A stretch of DNA of 32,596 nt from Gudongella sp046224405 (lineage in GTDB: Bacteria; Bacillota; Clostridia; Tissierellales; Tissierellaceae). The stretch lies in NCBI RefSeq assembly GCF_046224405.1, contig NZ_JBJXRK010000027.1, forward strand, positions 1-32,596, read 5' to 3'. Below, piece by piece: positions 1 through 7,891 of this stretch. How positions within the stretch are numbered: the first letter of the stretch is position 1; every line of letters starts with the position of its first letter. A model generated the notes under the pieces. That model was not told where the DNA came from. It saw nothing but the letters and a program-made list of their open reading frames with translations, and searched no databases. Position numbers and translations under genes: made by a program.

Positions 1-9
1 GAATTATAA

Positions 10-1137
10 ATGAATTTTGTAAAGAGTGATACGTTCAAGAAGTACTTTATACCAGGTATAATATTTCAGTCAGTTGTAATAGCAGGTGGTTATGGAACAG
101 GAAGAGAGATTGTTGAGTTTTTCCTTAGCTTTGGAACAGTTGGGGGCTTGATTGCCATGCTGGCTATATCAGGTGTCATATGGGGCATAGTATGTGCTGC
201 CACTTTTGAGTTTGCAAGAGTTTTCAAGGCATATGACTACAGAACCTTCTTCAAGAAGCTTCTTGGTAAAGCATGGTGGATATACGAGCTTTGCTATGTT
301 GTACTTCTATTGATAGTATTGGCTGTAATTGCTTCATCTGCAGGAAGCATACTGAACGAGATGTTTGGTATCAACTACTACATAGGTGTTGTTGCAATGA
401 TGATTGGAGTAGGTATATTGGTATTGAAGGGCACTGAAGCCATAGAGAAGTTTCTTTCATACTGGACAATTCTTCTGTATTCGGTATACATTATCTTTTT
501 AGTGATGCTTTTCACAAAATTTGGAGGAGATATCACCAGTGGAATATCCAATGGAACCATGGAATCCGGCTGGGCGCTTGGAGGCTTTAAATATGCATTC
601 TACAACTTGGGAATAATCCCTGCTGTGTTGTTTTCAGTGAAGCATGTGGAAACACGTAAGGAAGCCATCGGATCAGGGATAATGGCAGGACTTATCGGAA
701 TAATACCAGCAGTTCTGCTGTTTGTTGCCATGAGTGGGTTCTATCCAGAAATAATTTCTGCTGCAGTTCCTACGGTTTATATTCTAAATGCTTTAGGTTC
801 ACCATTGCTTCAAATAGTCTTCCAGGTAACTTTGTTTGGTACATTGATCGAGACTGGAACAGGATTCATTTATGCTGTAACTGAGAGAATCACTTCGGTA
901 TATGTTGAAAAGGACAAGAAAATGGCTGGTTGGATTGTACCAAGCGTAACTATTGGGCTACTAGCATTAGGAGTGTTCATAGCGCAGTTTGGACTAATCG
1001 GGCTTATAGCTCAGGGGTATGGAACAATAACCTGGGGCTTTCTGGTATTCTATGTAATTCCTGTGGTAACCATTGGTATCTATAAAATAATGAAAGCCAC
1101 ATCATTGGAAGGACTTGTAACAGAAATAGCTGAATAG
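10..1137 (+). CDS. YkvI-like polytopic membrane protein, putative transporter
   Basis: The 375-residue product is almost entirely hydrophobic, with about ten membrane segments and short loops. The N-terminus has a glycine-rich first helix (IAGGYGTGREIVEF, roughly residues 24-37), a pattern seen in the YkvI family and in the broader APC/sodium-symporter-like fold, where the broken first helix binds substrate. From family knowledge this is an uncharacterised inner-membrane protein, probably a secondary transporter; the substrate cannot be inferred. It lies alone: its own strong terminator follows at once and the next gene has a separate ribosome binding site. Only nine bases precede the ATG, so its promoter and any upstream operon partner lie outside the window. 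The family call is by resemblance of the whole sequence, not by a diagnostic motif. Confidence 0.7.
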   Translation: MNFVKSDTFKKYFIPGIIFQSVVIAGGYGTGREIVEFFLSFGTVGGLIAMLAISGVIWGIVCAATFEFARVFKAYDYRTFFKKLLGKAWWIYELCYVVLLLIVLAVIASSAGSILNEMFGINYYIGVVAMMIGVGILVLKGTEAIEKFLSYWTILLYSVYIIFLVMLFTKFGGDITSGISNGTMESGWALGGFKYAFYNLGIIPAVLFSVKHVETRKEAIGSGIMAGLIGIIPAVLLFVAMSGFYPEIISAAVPTVYILNALGSPLLQIVFQVTLFGTLIETGTGFIYAVTERITSVYVEKDKKMAGWIVPSVTIGLLALGVFIAQFGLIGLIAQGYGTITWGFLVFYVIPVVTIGIYKIMKATSLEGLVTEIAE

Positions 1138-1145
1138 ATTAATGA

Positions 1146-1174
1146 GGGCCTGTCAAATGACGGGTCCTTTTTTT
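1146..1174 (+). terminator. Rho-independent terminator after the YkvI-like gene
   Basis: A 9-bp stem (1146-1154 with 1159-1167, including two G-U pairs) closes an AAAT loop and is followed by seven T residues. It sits directly after the YkvI-like stop codon. Confidence 0.85.
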
Positions 1175-1184
1175 AGTTGAAATC

Positions 1185-1213
1185 TACACAAATAGACTTC
1201 AATAAGATATACT
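1185..1213 (+). promoter_or_regulatory. Candidate sigma-A promoter for the 199-aa gene
   Basis: The -10 hexamer TATACT (1208-1213) is good. A -35 of TACACA (1185-1190) lies 17 bases upstream but is weak. It is the best match in the short gap between the terminator and the next gene. Confidence 0.35.
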
Positions 1214-1247
1214 ATTAATATCAAAAAACCAATGGGAGGATAGTTTC

Positions 1248-1847
1248 ATGAATCAGCTGATTAGATTTCTATCACTAGTGCTGGTTGCTGTTTTGATATT
1301 TGTTGGAGCATCATTGGTTGGAAACAATCCAGCCTATCAGGGAAGTGTAATCCCTCCTTACCAGAACAATCTCTATCCCCTTGAAAGGATAGTGTATTCT
1401 GGTGAGGAAGGGGACGTTCAAATCTCATTTAGGGCTGAATATGACATAAGAGGGGTAGTAAAGGGAAAGAAAAAATACTCGGACTATCCATCACAGGTTT
1501 CCCAATACGATCTTATCCTGGCATGGGGTGACCTGAACAAGGAGGAGTACGACCAGCATGTGAATTATTCACAAGGTGGAAGATGGTACTATTATACTTT
1601 TGAAAAAGGCATGATAGAAGAAGGTTTCATAGCAAAGAACTCAGCCAATGTACATCTCATTGCAGAGAATGATGAAATAAAAAAAGAGATTAGAAAAGTA
1701 AGAAAGAACGATTACATCAGAATCAAGGGGTATCTTGTGGATGTCCATTTTGAGAACGGTCCGTGGGAAACTAGCATGACAAGGGGAGATACAGGTAATG
1801 GAGCCTGTGAGATAATCTATGTTAAAGAGATTCACATTGTAGATTAA
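1248..1847 (+). CDS. Conserved membrane-anchored or exported protein of unknown function
   Basis: The 199-residue product starts with one hydrophobic segment (about residues 5-26) that looks like a signal peptide or membrane anchor, with no lipobox cysteine. The rest is soluble, aromatic-rich and probably extracytoplasmic. Blocks such as YDLILAWGDL (residues 87-96), SQGGRWYYY (107-115), SANVHLIAEND and RGDTGNGACEIIYV look like conserved family signatures; from memory, similar blocks occur in unnamed proteins of Proteobacteria, but I know no function. The ATG is preceded by GGGAGG at good spacing. The gene ends 20 bases before the next and is probably cotranscribed with it. Confidence 0.7.
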   Translation: MNQLIRFLSLVLVAVLIFVGASLVGNNPAYQGSVIPPYQNNLYPLERIVYSGEEGDVQISFRAEYDIRGVVKGKKKYSDYPSQVSQYDLILAWGDLNKEEYDQHVNYSQGGRWYYYTFEKGMIEEGFIAKNSANVHLIAENDEIKKEIRKVRKNDYIRIKGYLVDVHFENGPWETSMTRGDTGNGACEIIYVKEIHIVD

Positions 1848-1867
1848 AATTTTAAGGTGGTGTTTTT

Positions 1868-2704
1868 TTGGATACAATCCTATATGTTGTTGGAATAATT
1901 CTTCTGGTTTATTTTTTGCTAACCAAGATACCAGGAGGCTTTCACAAGAGAAGAATCAATAAGGAAATTCGAAAATTGAAGGAGATGCAGGTGAGGCCTA
2001 GGGAAGGAAACATAGAAATGAAGGACATTGCCCATCTGCCTGAGATAGTCCAGAGGTGGCTGATAAAATCAAATATTGTAGGAAGTCAGTGGAAAAGCAC
2101 TGTCCACATTAAGCAGAAGGGGCAGATGAGACTTGATCCTGACTCTGAAAAATGGATTTTCGCATCAGCTACCCAGGTGGTGGGCATGACTGAGCCTTCA
2201 TTTGTTTGGCAAGTGAAGGCTGAGGTGAAGCCCTTCATTTATGTTTACGGGGCGGATAGCTATCTTGACGGAGTGGGATCTTTACAGATGAGGCTTCTTA
2301 ACCTGATTAAGGTTGCAGATGTAAAGGGTGGGCCCAAAGTAAACCAGTCCTCATTCCAAAGATACCTTCTTGAGCTGCCCTGGTATCCACAGGCAGCCCT
2401 GAACAGAAATATGAAATGGAAGCAGATAGACAAGCATACTGCAAGAGTTGTTATGAATCATAGGGGTGTGCCTGGGGAGGCTTACCTTCGCTTTGATGAT
2501 GAGGGGGATGTTGTCTTCACAAGCGCCATGAGGTTCAAGGACACAGATGACAAGGCAGAGCTCTTGGAATGCATAGGTGAGTCCAAGGAGATAAACCTGA
2601 TGGATGGAATCAGAATGCCAATTTTAGTCCATGTTACCTGGAGACTGCCCGAAAGGCTTTACACTTGGTTTAAGGTACAGATATTCAAGCTGGAATACAG
2701 ATAA
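1868..2704 (+). CDS. DUF6544-like membrane-anchored protein
   Basis: The 278-residue product begins with a single membrane segment (about residues 2-18), then a soluble domain. The order LPEIVQRWLIKSNIVG (around residues 58-73), a KQKGQMRLDP strand and a FVWQVKAEV strand matches what I recall of the DUF6544 family (LPxxVxRYLxxAGVxG...GxxRL...W), whose function is unknown. The start is TTG, chosen because AAGGTGG lies seven bases upstream and the hydrophobic helix begins immediately. It follows the 199-residue gene by 20 bases, so the two may form an envelope-related pair. The family name is inferred by eye. Confidence 0.65.
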   Translation: MDTILYVVGIILLVYFLLTKIPGGFHKRRINKEIRKLKEMQVRPREGNIEMKDIAHLPEIVQRWLIKSNIVGSQWKSTVHIKQKGQMRLDPDSEKWIFASATQVVGMTEPSFVWQVKAEVKPFIYVYGADSYLDGVGSLQMRLLNLIKVADVKGGPKVNQSSFQRYLLELPWYPQAALNRNMKWKQIDKHTARVVMNHRGVPGEAYLRFDDEGDVVFTSAMRFKDTDDKAELLECIGESKEINLMDGIRMPILVHVTWRLPERLYTWFKVQIFKLEYR

Positions 2705-2792
2705 GGGTTGTGTGTATGATTTGACCTTGCAATGAGGGGTATTACATTTCATAGGAAGGTAATTCGGAGTGAGAACGGGGAGGAAGGATACC

Positions 2793-2987
2793 ATGAAACT
2801 TAGAACAAAGCTTAATATCCTTGCATCAATATTCGTGCTTGTGAGATCAATGAGAACCATGGCCAAAGGCCTAAGGAGGACATCCCCTGTGCTGATTGCA
2901 ACAACCTCAGCATTGGTGACGGCAGCTGCATTTATAGTCGCTCCAAGGGTTTGTGAGGAGGTCAAGGCAAGAAAAGTACTTAGCTGA
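2793..2987 (+). CDS. Small basic membrane protein (64 aa), hypothetical
   Basis: This short open frame encodes 64 residues: a basic N-terminus, a moderately hydrophobic stretch at 8-18, a cluster of arginine and lysine, then a clear hydrophobic helix at about 31-48. The ATG at 2793 is preferred over an in-frame GTG at 2769 because AGGAAGG sits five bases upstream of it. It overlaps the presumed start of the sigma-54 regulator by 35 bases in another frame, so translation of the two may be coupled. No family is recognised. The good ribosome binding site is the main evidence that it is real. Confidence 0.45.
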   Translation: MKLRTKLNILASIFVLVRSMRTMAKGLRRTSPVLIATTSALVTAAAFIVAPRVCEEVKARKVLS

Positions 2988-4452
2988 AGATTTGGGAGAA
3001 AGGAGAAATAATCCAAACCCCTCTATTAAAGAGGTTAATTGGATTATACGTGATATTTTGAACAGGTTTGATTTTCTAAATACAGAAGCAATGAGAAACA
3101 TACTTGATTCGGTAAATGTGGGAATACACATAGTTGACAAGTATGGAACAACAATATGCTACAATAGCACCTGTGAGGAGATAGAGGGGATAAGCAGTGA
3201 GTGGATCATAGGTACGAATATGGTTGAGCTTGTTAAAGATGGAGTATATTCGGAATCTGTCGCACTTCAGTCCATTCATTCCGGGAGGACTGTGAAGAGA
3301 AGCCAAAGGGTAAATGACAAGTACATATATTCAACAGGTGTTCCCATATTCGTCAACGATGAGCTTGAGATGGTTGTCGTTAGCGTTATGGATATGACCA
3401 AAATTGAGGATCTGAGGTCTCAGTATAATGAATTAAGAGACATTAATCTCAGGATACAGAGTGAACTTGCAATGCTTAACTCAATAGGTAAAGACGGGGA
3501 TATTATGGTTTCCAAGAGCAAAGTCATGGAGGACATCAAGCACCTTGCTCTTAGGGTTTCCAAGGTTGATTCCACAGTGTTGATTGAAGGTGATTCAGGA
3601 GTTGGGAAGGGAGTCCTAAGCAAGTTTATTCATGACAACAGTAACAGAAAGGAAGGTCCCTTCATAAAGGTCGATTGTTCAGCTCTTCCAGAGAGCCTGA
3701 TCGAGTCAGAGCTATTTGGATATGAGGAGGGAGCCTTTACAGGTGCAAGAAAGGCTGGAAAGGTCGGCCTGATCCAGCTGGCACACCAGGGAACTCTTTT
3801 TTTGGATGAGATAGGAGAACTTCCACTGAACATGCAGGTAAAGCTTTTGAATGTGATTCAGCATAAGGTATTCCAGAAGGTGGGCGGTACCGAGAAAATA
3901 GACATAGACACTAGAATCATTGCTGCAACAAACAGAAATCTTGATAGGATGGTGGACGAAGGAAGATTCAGAAGTGACCTTTATTATAGATTGAAGGTTG
4001 TTCCAATAACCCTTCCGTCCTTGAGGGAGAGAAAGGATGATATTGTGCCATTGGCCAAGTTCTTCCTTGATAAGCACAACACTGAGTATAATTTCAATAA
4101 ATCATTTTCTCCAAGAGCCTACAAGGCTATGGTTAATTATTCATGGCCTGGAAATATCAGAGAGCTGGAAAATGAAGTGGAGAGACTAGTTGTAACCACT
4201 GAGGATGATGTGATAACTGAATCAGACCTTGTGGGATCTGGAATCTGCAATCTTGGAAATGTTATCACTGATCAGTCAATAAGCTTCAAGGAGAATGTAA
4301 CTGAGTATGAAAAGATGCTCCTTGAAGGATATCTCCAGAATGCAGAGGATATCCATCAGTTAAGCCAAATGACAGGCCTTGAGGAAAGTACTCTGAGAAA
4401 GAAGGCTAAGCGGATAGGGGTTGAGCTGATTTTTCCGGGAAAAAATTCCTGA
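2953..4452 (+). CDS. Sigma-54-dependent enhancer-binding regulator (PAS, AAA+, HTH)
   Basis: The domain order is a PAS sensor (about residues 45-155), an AAA+ sigma-54 interaction domain (about 185-415) and a C-terminal helix-turn-helix (about 463-490). Catalytic motifs are intact: Walker A GDSGVGKG (213-220), the sigma-54 contact loop GAFTGA (260-265), Walker B TLFLDEIG (281-288) and WPGNIRELEN (398-407). There is no receiver domain, so it should answer to a small ligand or redox signal rather than phosphorylation. The start is uncertain: this GTG has only a weak AAGGG upstream; TTG at 2992 and ATG at 3091 are alternatives, though residues before 47 look coding. A consensus -24/-12 promoter lies 140 bases past its stop, making the formimino-folate operon its likely target. 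Confidence 0.9.
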   Translation: MRRSRQEKYLAEDLGERRNNPNPSIKEVNWIIRDILNRFDFLNTEAMRNILDSVNVGIHIVDKYGTTICYNSTCEEIEGISSEWIIGTNMVELVKDGVYSESVALQSIHSGRTVKRSQRVNDKYIYSTGVPIFVNDELEMVVVSVMDMTKIEDLRSQYNELRDINLRIQSELAMLNSIGKDGDIMVSKSKVMEDIKHLALRVSKVDSTVLIEGDSGVGKGVLSKFIHDNSNRKEGPFIKVDCSALPESLIESELFGYEEGAFTGARKAGKVGLIQLAHQGTLFLDEIGELPLNMQVKLLNVIQHKVFQKVGGTEKIDIDTRIIAATNRNLDRMVDEGRFRSDLYYRLKVVPITLPSLRERKDDIVPLAKFFLDKHNTEYNFNKSFSPRAYKAMVNYSWPGNIRELENEVERLVVTTEDDVITESDLVGSGICNLGNVITDQSISFKENVTEYEKMLLEGYLQNAEDIHQLSQMTGLEESTLRKKAKRIGVELIFPGKNS

Positions 4453-4541
4453 AAAAGAGAAAAAATTCCTGGAACCATGCATTCCAGGTCTGGAGGGAGC
4501 TAAAAGTATATTTTAAAAAGGGGCTGAGGAAAAAATTCCTC
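4437..4541 (+). promoter_or_regulatory. Putative upstream activator sites (TTCC/GGAA dyads)
   Basis: Three near-identical A-tract elements sharing GAAAAAATTCCT lie at 4437-4450, 4457-4470 and 4526-4541. The last is a perfect dyad, GAGGAA and TTCCTC around four A residues. A fourth dyad at 4468-4488 has perfect 7-bp arms (CCTGGAA and TTCCAGG) around a 7-base centre. They lie about 55-170 bases upstream of the -24/-12 promoter, the usual place for enhancer sites bound by an NtrC-type activator. The first overlaps the last codons and stop of the regulator gene. Binding by that regulator is inferred. Confidence 0.6.
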
Positions 4542-4544
4542 TAA

Positions 4545-4594
4545 AGTCCGGTTTTTATCCTTATGGATTGGGATGAAACCGGGCTTTTTATTTT
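4545..4594 (+). terminator. Terminator of the sigma-54 regulator gene
   Basis: A 10-bp stem (4545-4554 with 4576-4585, one T-G pair) encloses a loop that itself pairs ATCC with GGAT. It is followed by a T-rich run broken by a single A. Its T-run abuts the -24 element of the next promoter, so the regulator and the operon are separate transcripts. Confidence 0.75.
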
Positions 4595-4609
4595 GGCACG
4601 GGTCTTGCA
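4594..4609 (+). promoter_or_regulatory. Sigma-54 (RpoN) -24/-12 promoter
   Basis: TGGCACG (4594-4600) and TTGCA (4605-4609) give the invariant GG (-24) and GC (-12) with exactly ten bases between them, matching the consensus TGGCAC-N5-TTGCW. It lies 74 bases upstream of the cyclodeaminase start, just after the regulator's terminator, and in the same orientation. Confidence 0.92.
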
Positions 4610-4682
4610 ACTATATATTGTCGTAAGAAAAAATTTGGAATATGAAAGCGTTTACTAATTTATTTACAAGGAGGTTGTTTGA

Positions 4683-5324
4683 TTGTATATTGAGAAAAGT
4701 CTTATGCAATATGCACTGGATACCAGAAGCAGTGACCCTACACCAGGAGGTGGAAGTGTATCAGCATATGTTGCAACCTTAGGTTCTGCATTGACATCCA
4801 TGGTTGGTGGATTGACATTTGGCAAGAAGAGCTTTCAGGAGGTTCCCGAAAAAACAAGGGAAGAAATGGAGACTAAGGCTCAAGAATTGGAAAAATTGTT
4901 TGATGAGCTTGCAGAAATTGTGGATCGTGACACAACTGCTTTTGACAAGGTGATGGCAGCCTTTAAGCTTCCCAAGGATACGGAGGAAGAAAAGAAAACC
5001 AGATCCAAGGCAATTCAGGAGGGCTACAGGGAGGCCTTGGAGGTTCCTCTAGGATGTGCCAAGAAATGCCACAGAGTCTTGGAGCTTCAGGGAGTCTTTG
5101 CAGAAAACGGAAATGTAAATGCCATAACTGATATAGGAGTCGGGATACTGCTTGTCCACTCAGGGCTTGAAGGTGCTCTCCTGAATGTGACAATAAATCT
5201 TGGAAGCATAAAGGATGAAAATTATAGAGAAGAAGTTTCCGCCCAGGTCACCCAGTTGCTTTCAACAGGAAAAATACTCAAGGAGCAGGGAATGGAAATG
5301 GTTTACAGGAGACTGGAAGGTTAA
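4683..5324 (+). CDS. fchA: Formimidoyltetrahydrofolate cyclodeaminase family protein
   Basis: The 213-residue product matches the all-helical cyclodeaminase/cyclohydrolase family (FTCD C-terminal domain). These enzymes convert 5-formimino-tetrahydrofolate to 5,10-methenyl-tetrahydrofolate and ammonia. The diagnostic DPTPGGGSVSAYVA block lies at residues 18-31, followed by a small-residue helix (LGSALTSMVGGLTFG). Length is normal for the free-standing bacterial enzyme. The start is TTG, supported by AAGGAGG eight bases upstream. It is the first gene behind the sigma-54 promoter and lies 33 bases before the formimidoyltransferase, which makes its substrate. Some family members act as methenyl-folate cyclohydrolases, but the neighbour favours the deaminase role. 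Confidence 0.88.
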   Translation: MYIEKSLMQYALDTRSSDPTPGGGSVSAYVATLGSALTSMVGGLTFGKKSFQEVPEKTREEMETKAQELEKLFDELAEIVDRDTTAFDKVMAAFKLPKDTEEEKKTRSKAIQEGYREALEVPLGCAKKCHRVLELQGVFAENGNVNAITDIGVGILLVHSGLEGALLNVTINLGSIKDENYREEVSAQVTQLLSTGKILKEQGMEMVYRRLEG

Positions 5325-5357
5325 CGGAAGCTATAATAGAAAGGTGAGTGGATTAAA

Positions 5358-6281
5358 ATGGAGAAAAAGTATATATTGGCGGTGCCGAACTTCAGTGATG
5401 GGAGAAGAGATCATGTAATAGAAGCAATTTCAGGAACAATTAAGGGAAGAGAAGGAGTGAAGCTGGTTTCATGTGAACCGGAGCATGATTTCAATAGAAC
5501 GGTTCTTACCATAATCGGGGAGCCTGCACCCTTAAAGGAAGCCCTCCTTGATATGGCTGCGAAATCCTACGAGCTTATTGACATGAGAGAGCAGAAGGGT
5601 ACCCACCCAAGAATAGGTGCACAGGATACAATACCCTTGTTTCCATTATCCAATATTGAGCTTGAAGAGGTAGGGGAGCTAGCAGAAGAGATAGGTAAAG
5701 AGCTTTATGAAAAGCATGGAGTGCCAATATATTTTTCAGGGGAGAATGCGAGAACCCCTGAAAAGAAGGGAATCTCTTTCATAAGAAAAGGACAGTATGA
5801 AGGATTAAAGGAACTTCTTGACCATGAAAGCCATCCGGATCGTGATGCCAGAAAACCAGACCTTTCCAAGGACGGAAAACTTAGCCCTGAAAGTGGAGCA
5901 ACCATAGTATCCGCCGACATGGAAGGACTTACTGCATACAATGTATTCCTTGCAACAGAGGATGTCAGTATAGCAAAGCAAATAGCAAAGGCTGTTAGGG
6001 GACCTAGTGGAGGATACTCCACAATCAGAGCCGTTGGAATAAAGTTCCCTGAGAGGGAAGGGGTGGTCGTATCAATGAACCTCTTTGACTGCTCATCAAC
6101 ACCAATGTACAGGGCCTTTGAACTTGTGAAGCTGGAGGCTCAGAAGTACGGTGTAGCTGTTACGGGGTCAGAGATTGTCGGTCCTGTGAAGCTTGATTAC
6201 CTTTTGAACAACCTGAATCATTATCTGGGACTTCAAGGTCTTAGAAAAGAGCAGATTCTTGAGCATCACCTGATGTATTAG
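5358..6281 (+). CDS. ftcD: Glutamate formimidoyltransferase
   Basis: The 307-residue product has both halves of the formiminotransferase domain. It moves the formimino group of N-formimino-L-glutamate to tetrahydrofolate, giving glutamate and 5-formimino-tetrahydrofolate. Visible motifs are VPNFSDGRR (residues 9-17), CEPEHDFNRTV (39-49) and GTHPRIGAQDTIPLFP (81-96), which includes the conserved active-site histidine region. The length fits the stand-alone transferase; in animals it is fused to the cyclodeaminase, which here is the preceding gene. An AAGGTGAG site precedes the ATG. No histidine-degradation genes (hutH, hutU, hutI) are in the window, so the source of formiminoglutamate is not explained locally. 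Confidence 0.92.
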   Translation: MEKKYILAVPNFSDGRRDHVIEAISGTIKGREGVKLVSCEPEHDFNRTVLTIIGEPAPLKEALLDMAAKSYELIDMREQKGTHPRIGAQDTIPLFPLSNIELEEVGELAEEIGKELYEKHGVPIYFSGENARTPEKKGISFIRKGQYEGLKELLDHESHPDRDARKPDLSKDGKLSPESGATIVSADMEGLTAYNVFLATEDVSIAKQIAKAVRGPSGGYSTIRAVGIKFPEREGVVVSMNLFDCSSTPMYRAFELVKLEAQKYGVAVTGSEIVGPVKLDYLLNNLNHYLGLQGLRKEQILEHHLMY

Positions 6282-6299
6282 ATAAAAGTCTAGGTAGAA

Positions 6300-6325
6300 G
6301 GAGTTGCATGGGTAATTGCAGCTCC
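6300..6325 (+). other. Intercistronic stem-loop
   Basis: A 9-bp stem (6300-6308 with 6317-6325, one G-U pair) with an 8-base loop lies between the formimidoyltransferase and the YjiH gene. No T-run follows, so it looks like an mRNA stability or processing hairpin rather than a full terminator. Confidence 0.5.
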
Positions 6326-6362
6326 AACCCTTAAAATAAAAATGAAGGAGAGGGTGAACTAA

Positions 6363-7847
6363 ATGGAAAACGTTTCGAAAATAAACCTAAGTAAAGAGAA
6401 AAATTATGATTACGGTAAATTGGACCTGAACGATCCCAAGACTCTGGATACTCTTACACTTGAAAGGTCTGACTGGGTCAGAGCCTTCGTGAAATTCATG
6501 TTAGTAACTGCAATTGCAATATTTGTTTTCTTTGTTCCGGTAAACGGAAGTGTGCCATTCGGAATTATTTATGGAGGAGCAATATCTATAGTAGAATCAC
6601 TCGTTGTTATAAATGGACAGCAGGTTGGTGCGCTGCTTCTTACCACAATAATACTTATGGGCACTGGAATAACAAGTATAATCGGTAAGTTCTTCTCAAA
6701 GAAGGACAGTAAACTGTACAATTACTATAAGGCTGATTCAATAATACATCCATTCCTTTATATGGCAGGGGGAATTTTTATCCTTCTTTACTTCCTTAAT
6801 AAGATTGGAGTATATGCTGCCCCTGAAATGATAGTAGGAGCATCAACAGGTGAGATGGTTATACCTGGAGTTGTAATAGGAGTTGCATTCATTATTCCTG
6901 TAGGAGCTTTCTTTATCCCGTTTCTAACAGATTACGGCTGTATAGACTTCTTCGGAATTCTTCTGGAGCCTCTGATGAGACCACTTTTCAAGGTTCCAGG
7001 CAAGAGTGCAATTGATGCAAGTGCATCATTTGTGGGATCAACCACCATGGGGATAATAATAACAGGTAGAATGTTCAATGGAAGCGTATATACTGCAAAG
7101 GAGGCAGCTGTTGTTGCTACCTGCTTTTCAGCCGTATCAGTGGGTTATGCCCATCTGGTAATGGAAACTGCTGCAATCAGTGAGCATTTTGTAGTAACAT
7201 ACTTCGTATCCTTTTTCTTGGCATTTGTAATGGCAGCCATAATAAGTAGAATACCTCCAATAAGCAAGAAACCGGACACCTTTTCAAATGGAAGGGAGCA
7301 AACTCAGGAGGAGAGAACAGAAGGAAGAAGAAAGTTTGGTCCTGAGCTTGTAACAACAGGAGTCAACAGGGCTACAATGAGGGCTCACACATCTGGAGCC
7401 ATGCCAAGAAGAATCATAAGGAGTGTTGTTGATGCATTCCCTGTTCTACCCAAGGTAATCACGCTTCTTTGCTCCATTGGGATACTTGGAATGATCGTTG
7501 CAAAGTACACACCTGTATTCGATATAATTGGGTATGCTTTCTTTCCTTTGACATCACTTCTTGGGGTTCCTGATGCAATGGTTGCGGCAGCGGCTATACC
7601 AACAGGAATCACAGAAATGTTTATCCCGGTTTTGACAATAGCTGATCAGGTTGCAGAGCTGCATATTAAGACAAGATTCTTTGTGACAGTGGTTTCAATG
7701 CTTCAGATTATTTTCCTTGCAGAATCAGTAGTAGTAATAATGAACACTGGATTGCCTGTAAAGTTCAGGGAACTGATGATAGTGTTTATTCAGAGGACAA
7801 TAATTGCAATGCCTTTGGCTGCAATCTTTATGCATATTTTATTTTAG
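6363..7847 (+). CDS. YjiH family membrane protein (nucleoside-recognition Gate domains)
   Basis: The 494-residue product begins with a charged cytoplasmic tail of about 40 residues and then about ten membrane segments, interrupted by a hydrophilic loop at roughly residues 300-345. The block VGSTTMGIIITGRMFNGSVYTAKEAAVVATCFSAVSVG is typical of the Gate (nucleoside recognition) domain in YjiH proteins; a second copy seems to occupy the C-terminal half (LLGVPDAMVAAAAIPTGITEMFIP). The family has no established substrate. As third gene of the sigma-54 operon it is the natural candidate to import the formimino donor or a precursor, or to export a product. GGAGAGGGTG precedes the ATG. Confidence 0.82.
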   Translation: MENVSKINLSKEKNYDYGKLDLNDPKTLDTLTLERSDWVRAFVKFMLVTAIAIFVFFVPVNGSVPFGIIYGGAISIVESLVVINGQQVGALLLTTIILMGTGITSIIGKFFSKKDSKLYNYYKADSIIHPFLYMAGGIFILLYFLNKIGVYAAPEMIVGASTGEMVIPGVVIGVAFIIPVGAFFIPFLTDYGCIDFFGILLEPLMRPLFKVPGKSAIDASASFVGSTTMGIIITGRMFNGSVYTAKEAAVVATCFSAVSVGYAHLVMETAAISEHFVVTYFVSFFLAFVMAAIISRIPPISKKPDTFSNGREQTQEERTEGRRKFGPELVTTGVNRATMRAHTSGAMPRRIIRSVVDAFPVLPKVITLLCSIGILGMIVAKYTPVFDIIGYAFFPLTSLLGVPDAMVAAAAIPTGITEMFIPVLTIADQVAELHIKTRFFVTVVSMLQIIFLAESVVVIMNTGLPVKFRELMIVFIQRTIIAMPLAAIFMHILF

Positions 7848-7860
7848 ACAATGACAATGG

Positions 7861-7887
7861 GCACCGGATAAAATTCCGGTGCTTTTT
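7861..7887 (+). terminator. Terminator of the formimino-folate operon
   Basis: Perfect 8-bp stem (GCACCGGA with TCCGGTGC), 6-base loop, then five T residues, 13 bases after the YjiH stop codon. Confidence 0.9.
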
Positions 7888-7891
7888 CGAT

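Noticed and set aside
4468..4488. Perfect 7-bp inverted repeat considered as the terminator of the sigma-54 regulator gene
   Set aside because: No T-run follows it, while a full hairpin with a T-run lies at 4545-4594. It fits better as an activator site.
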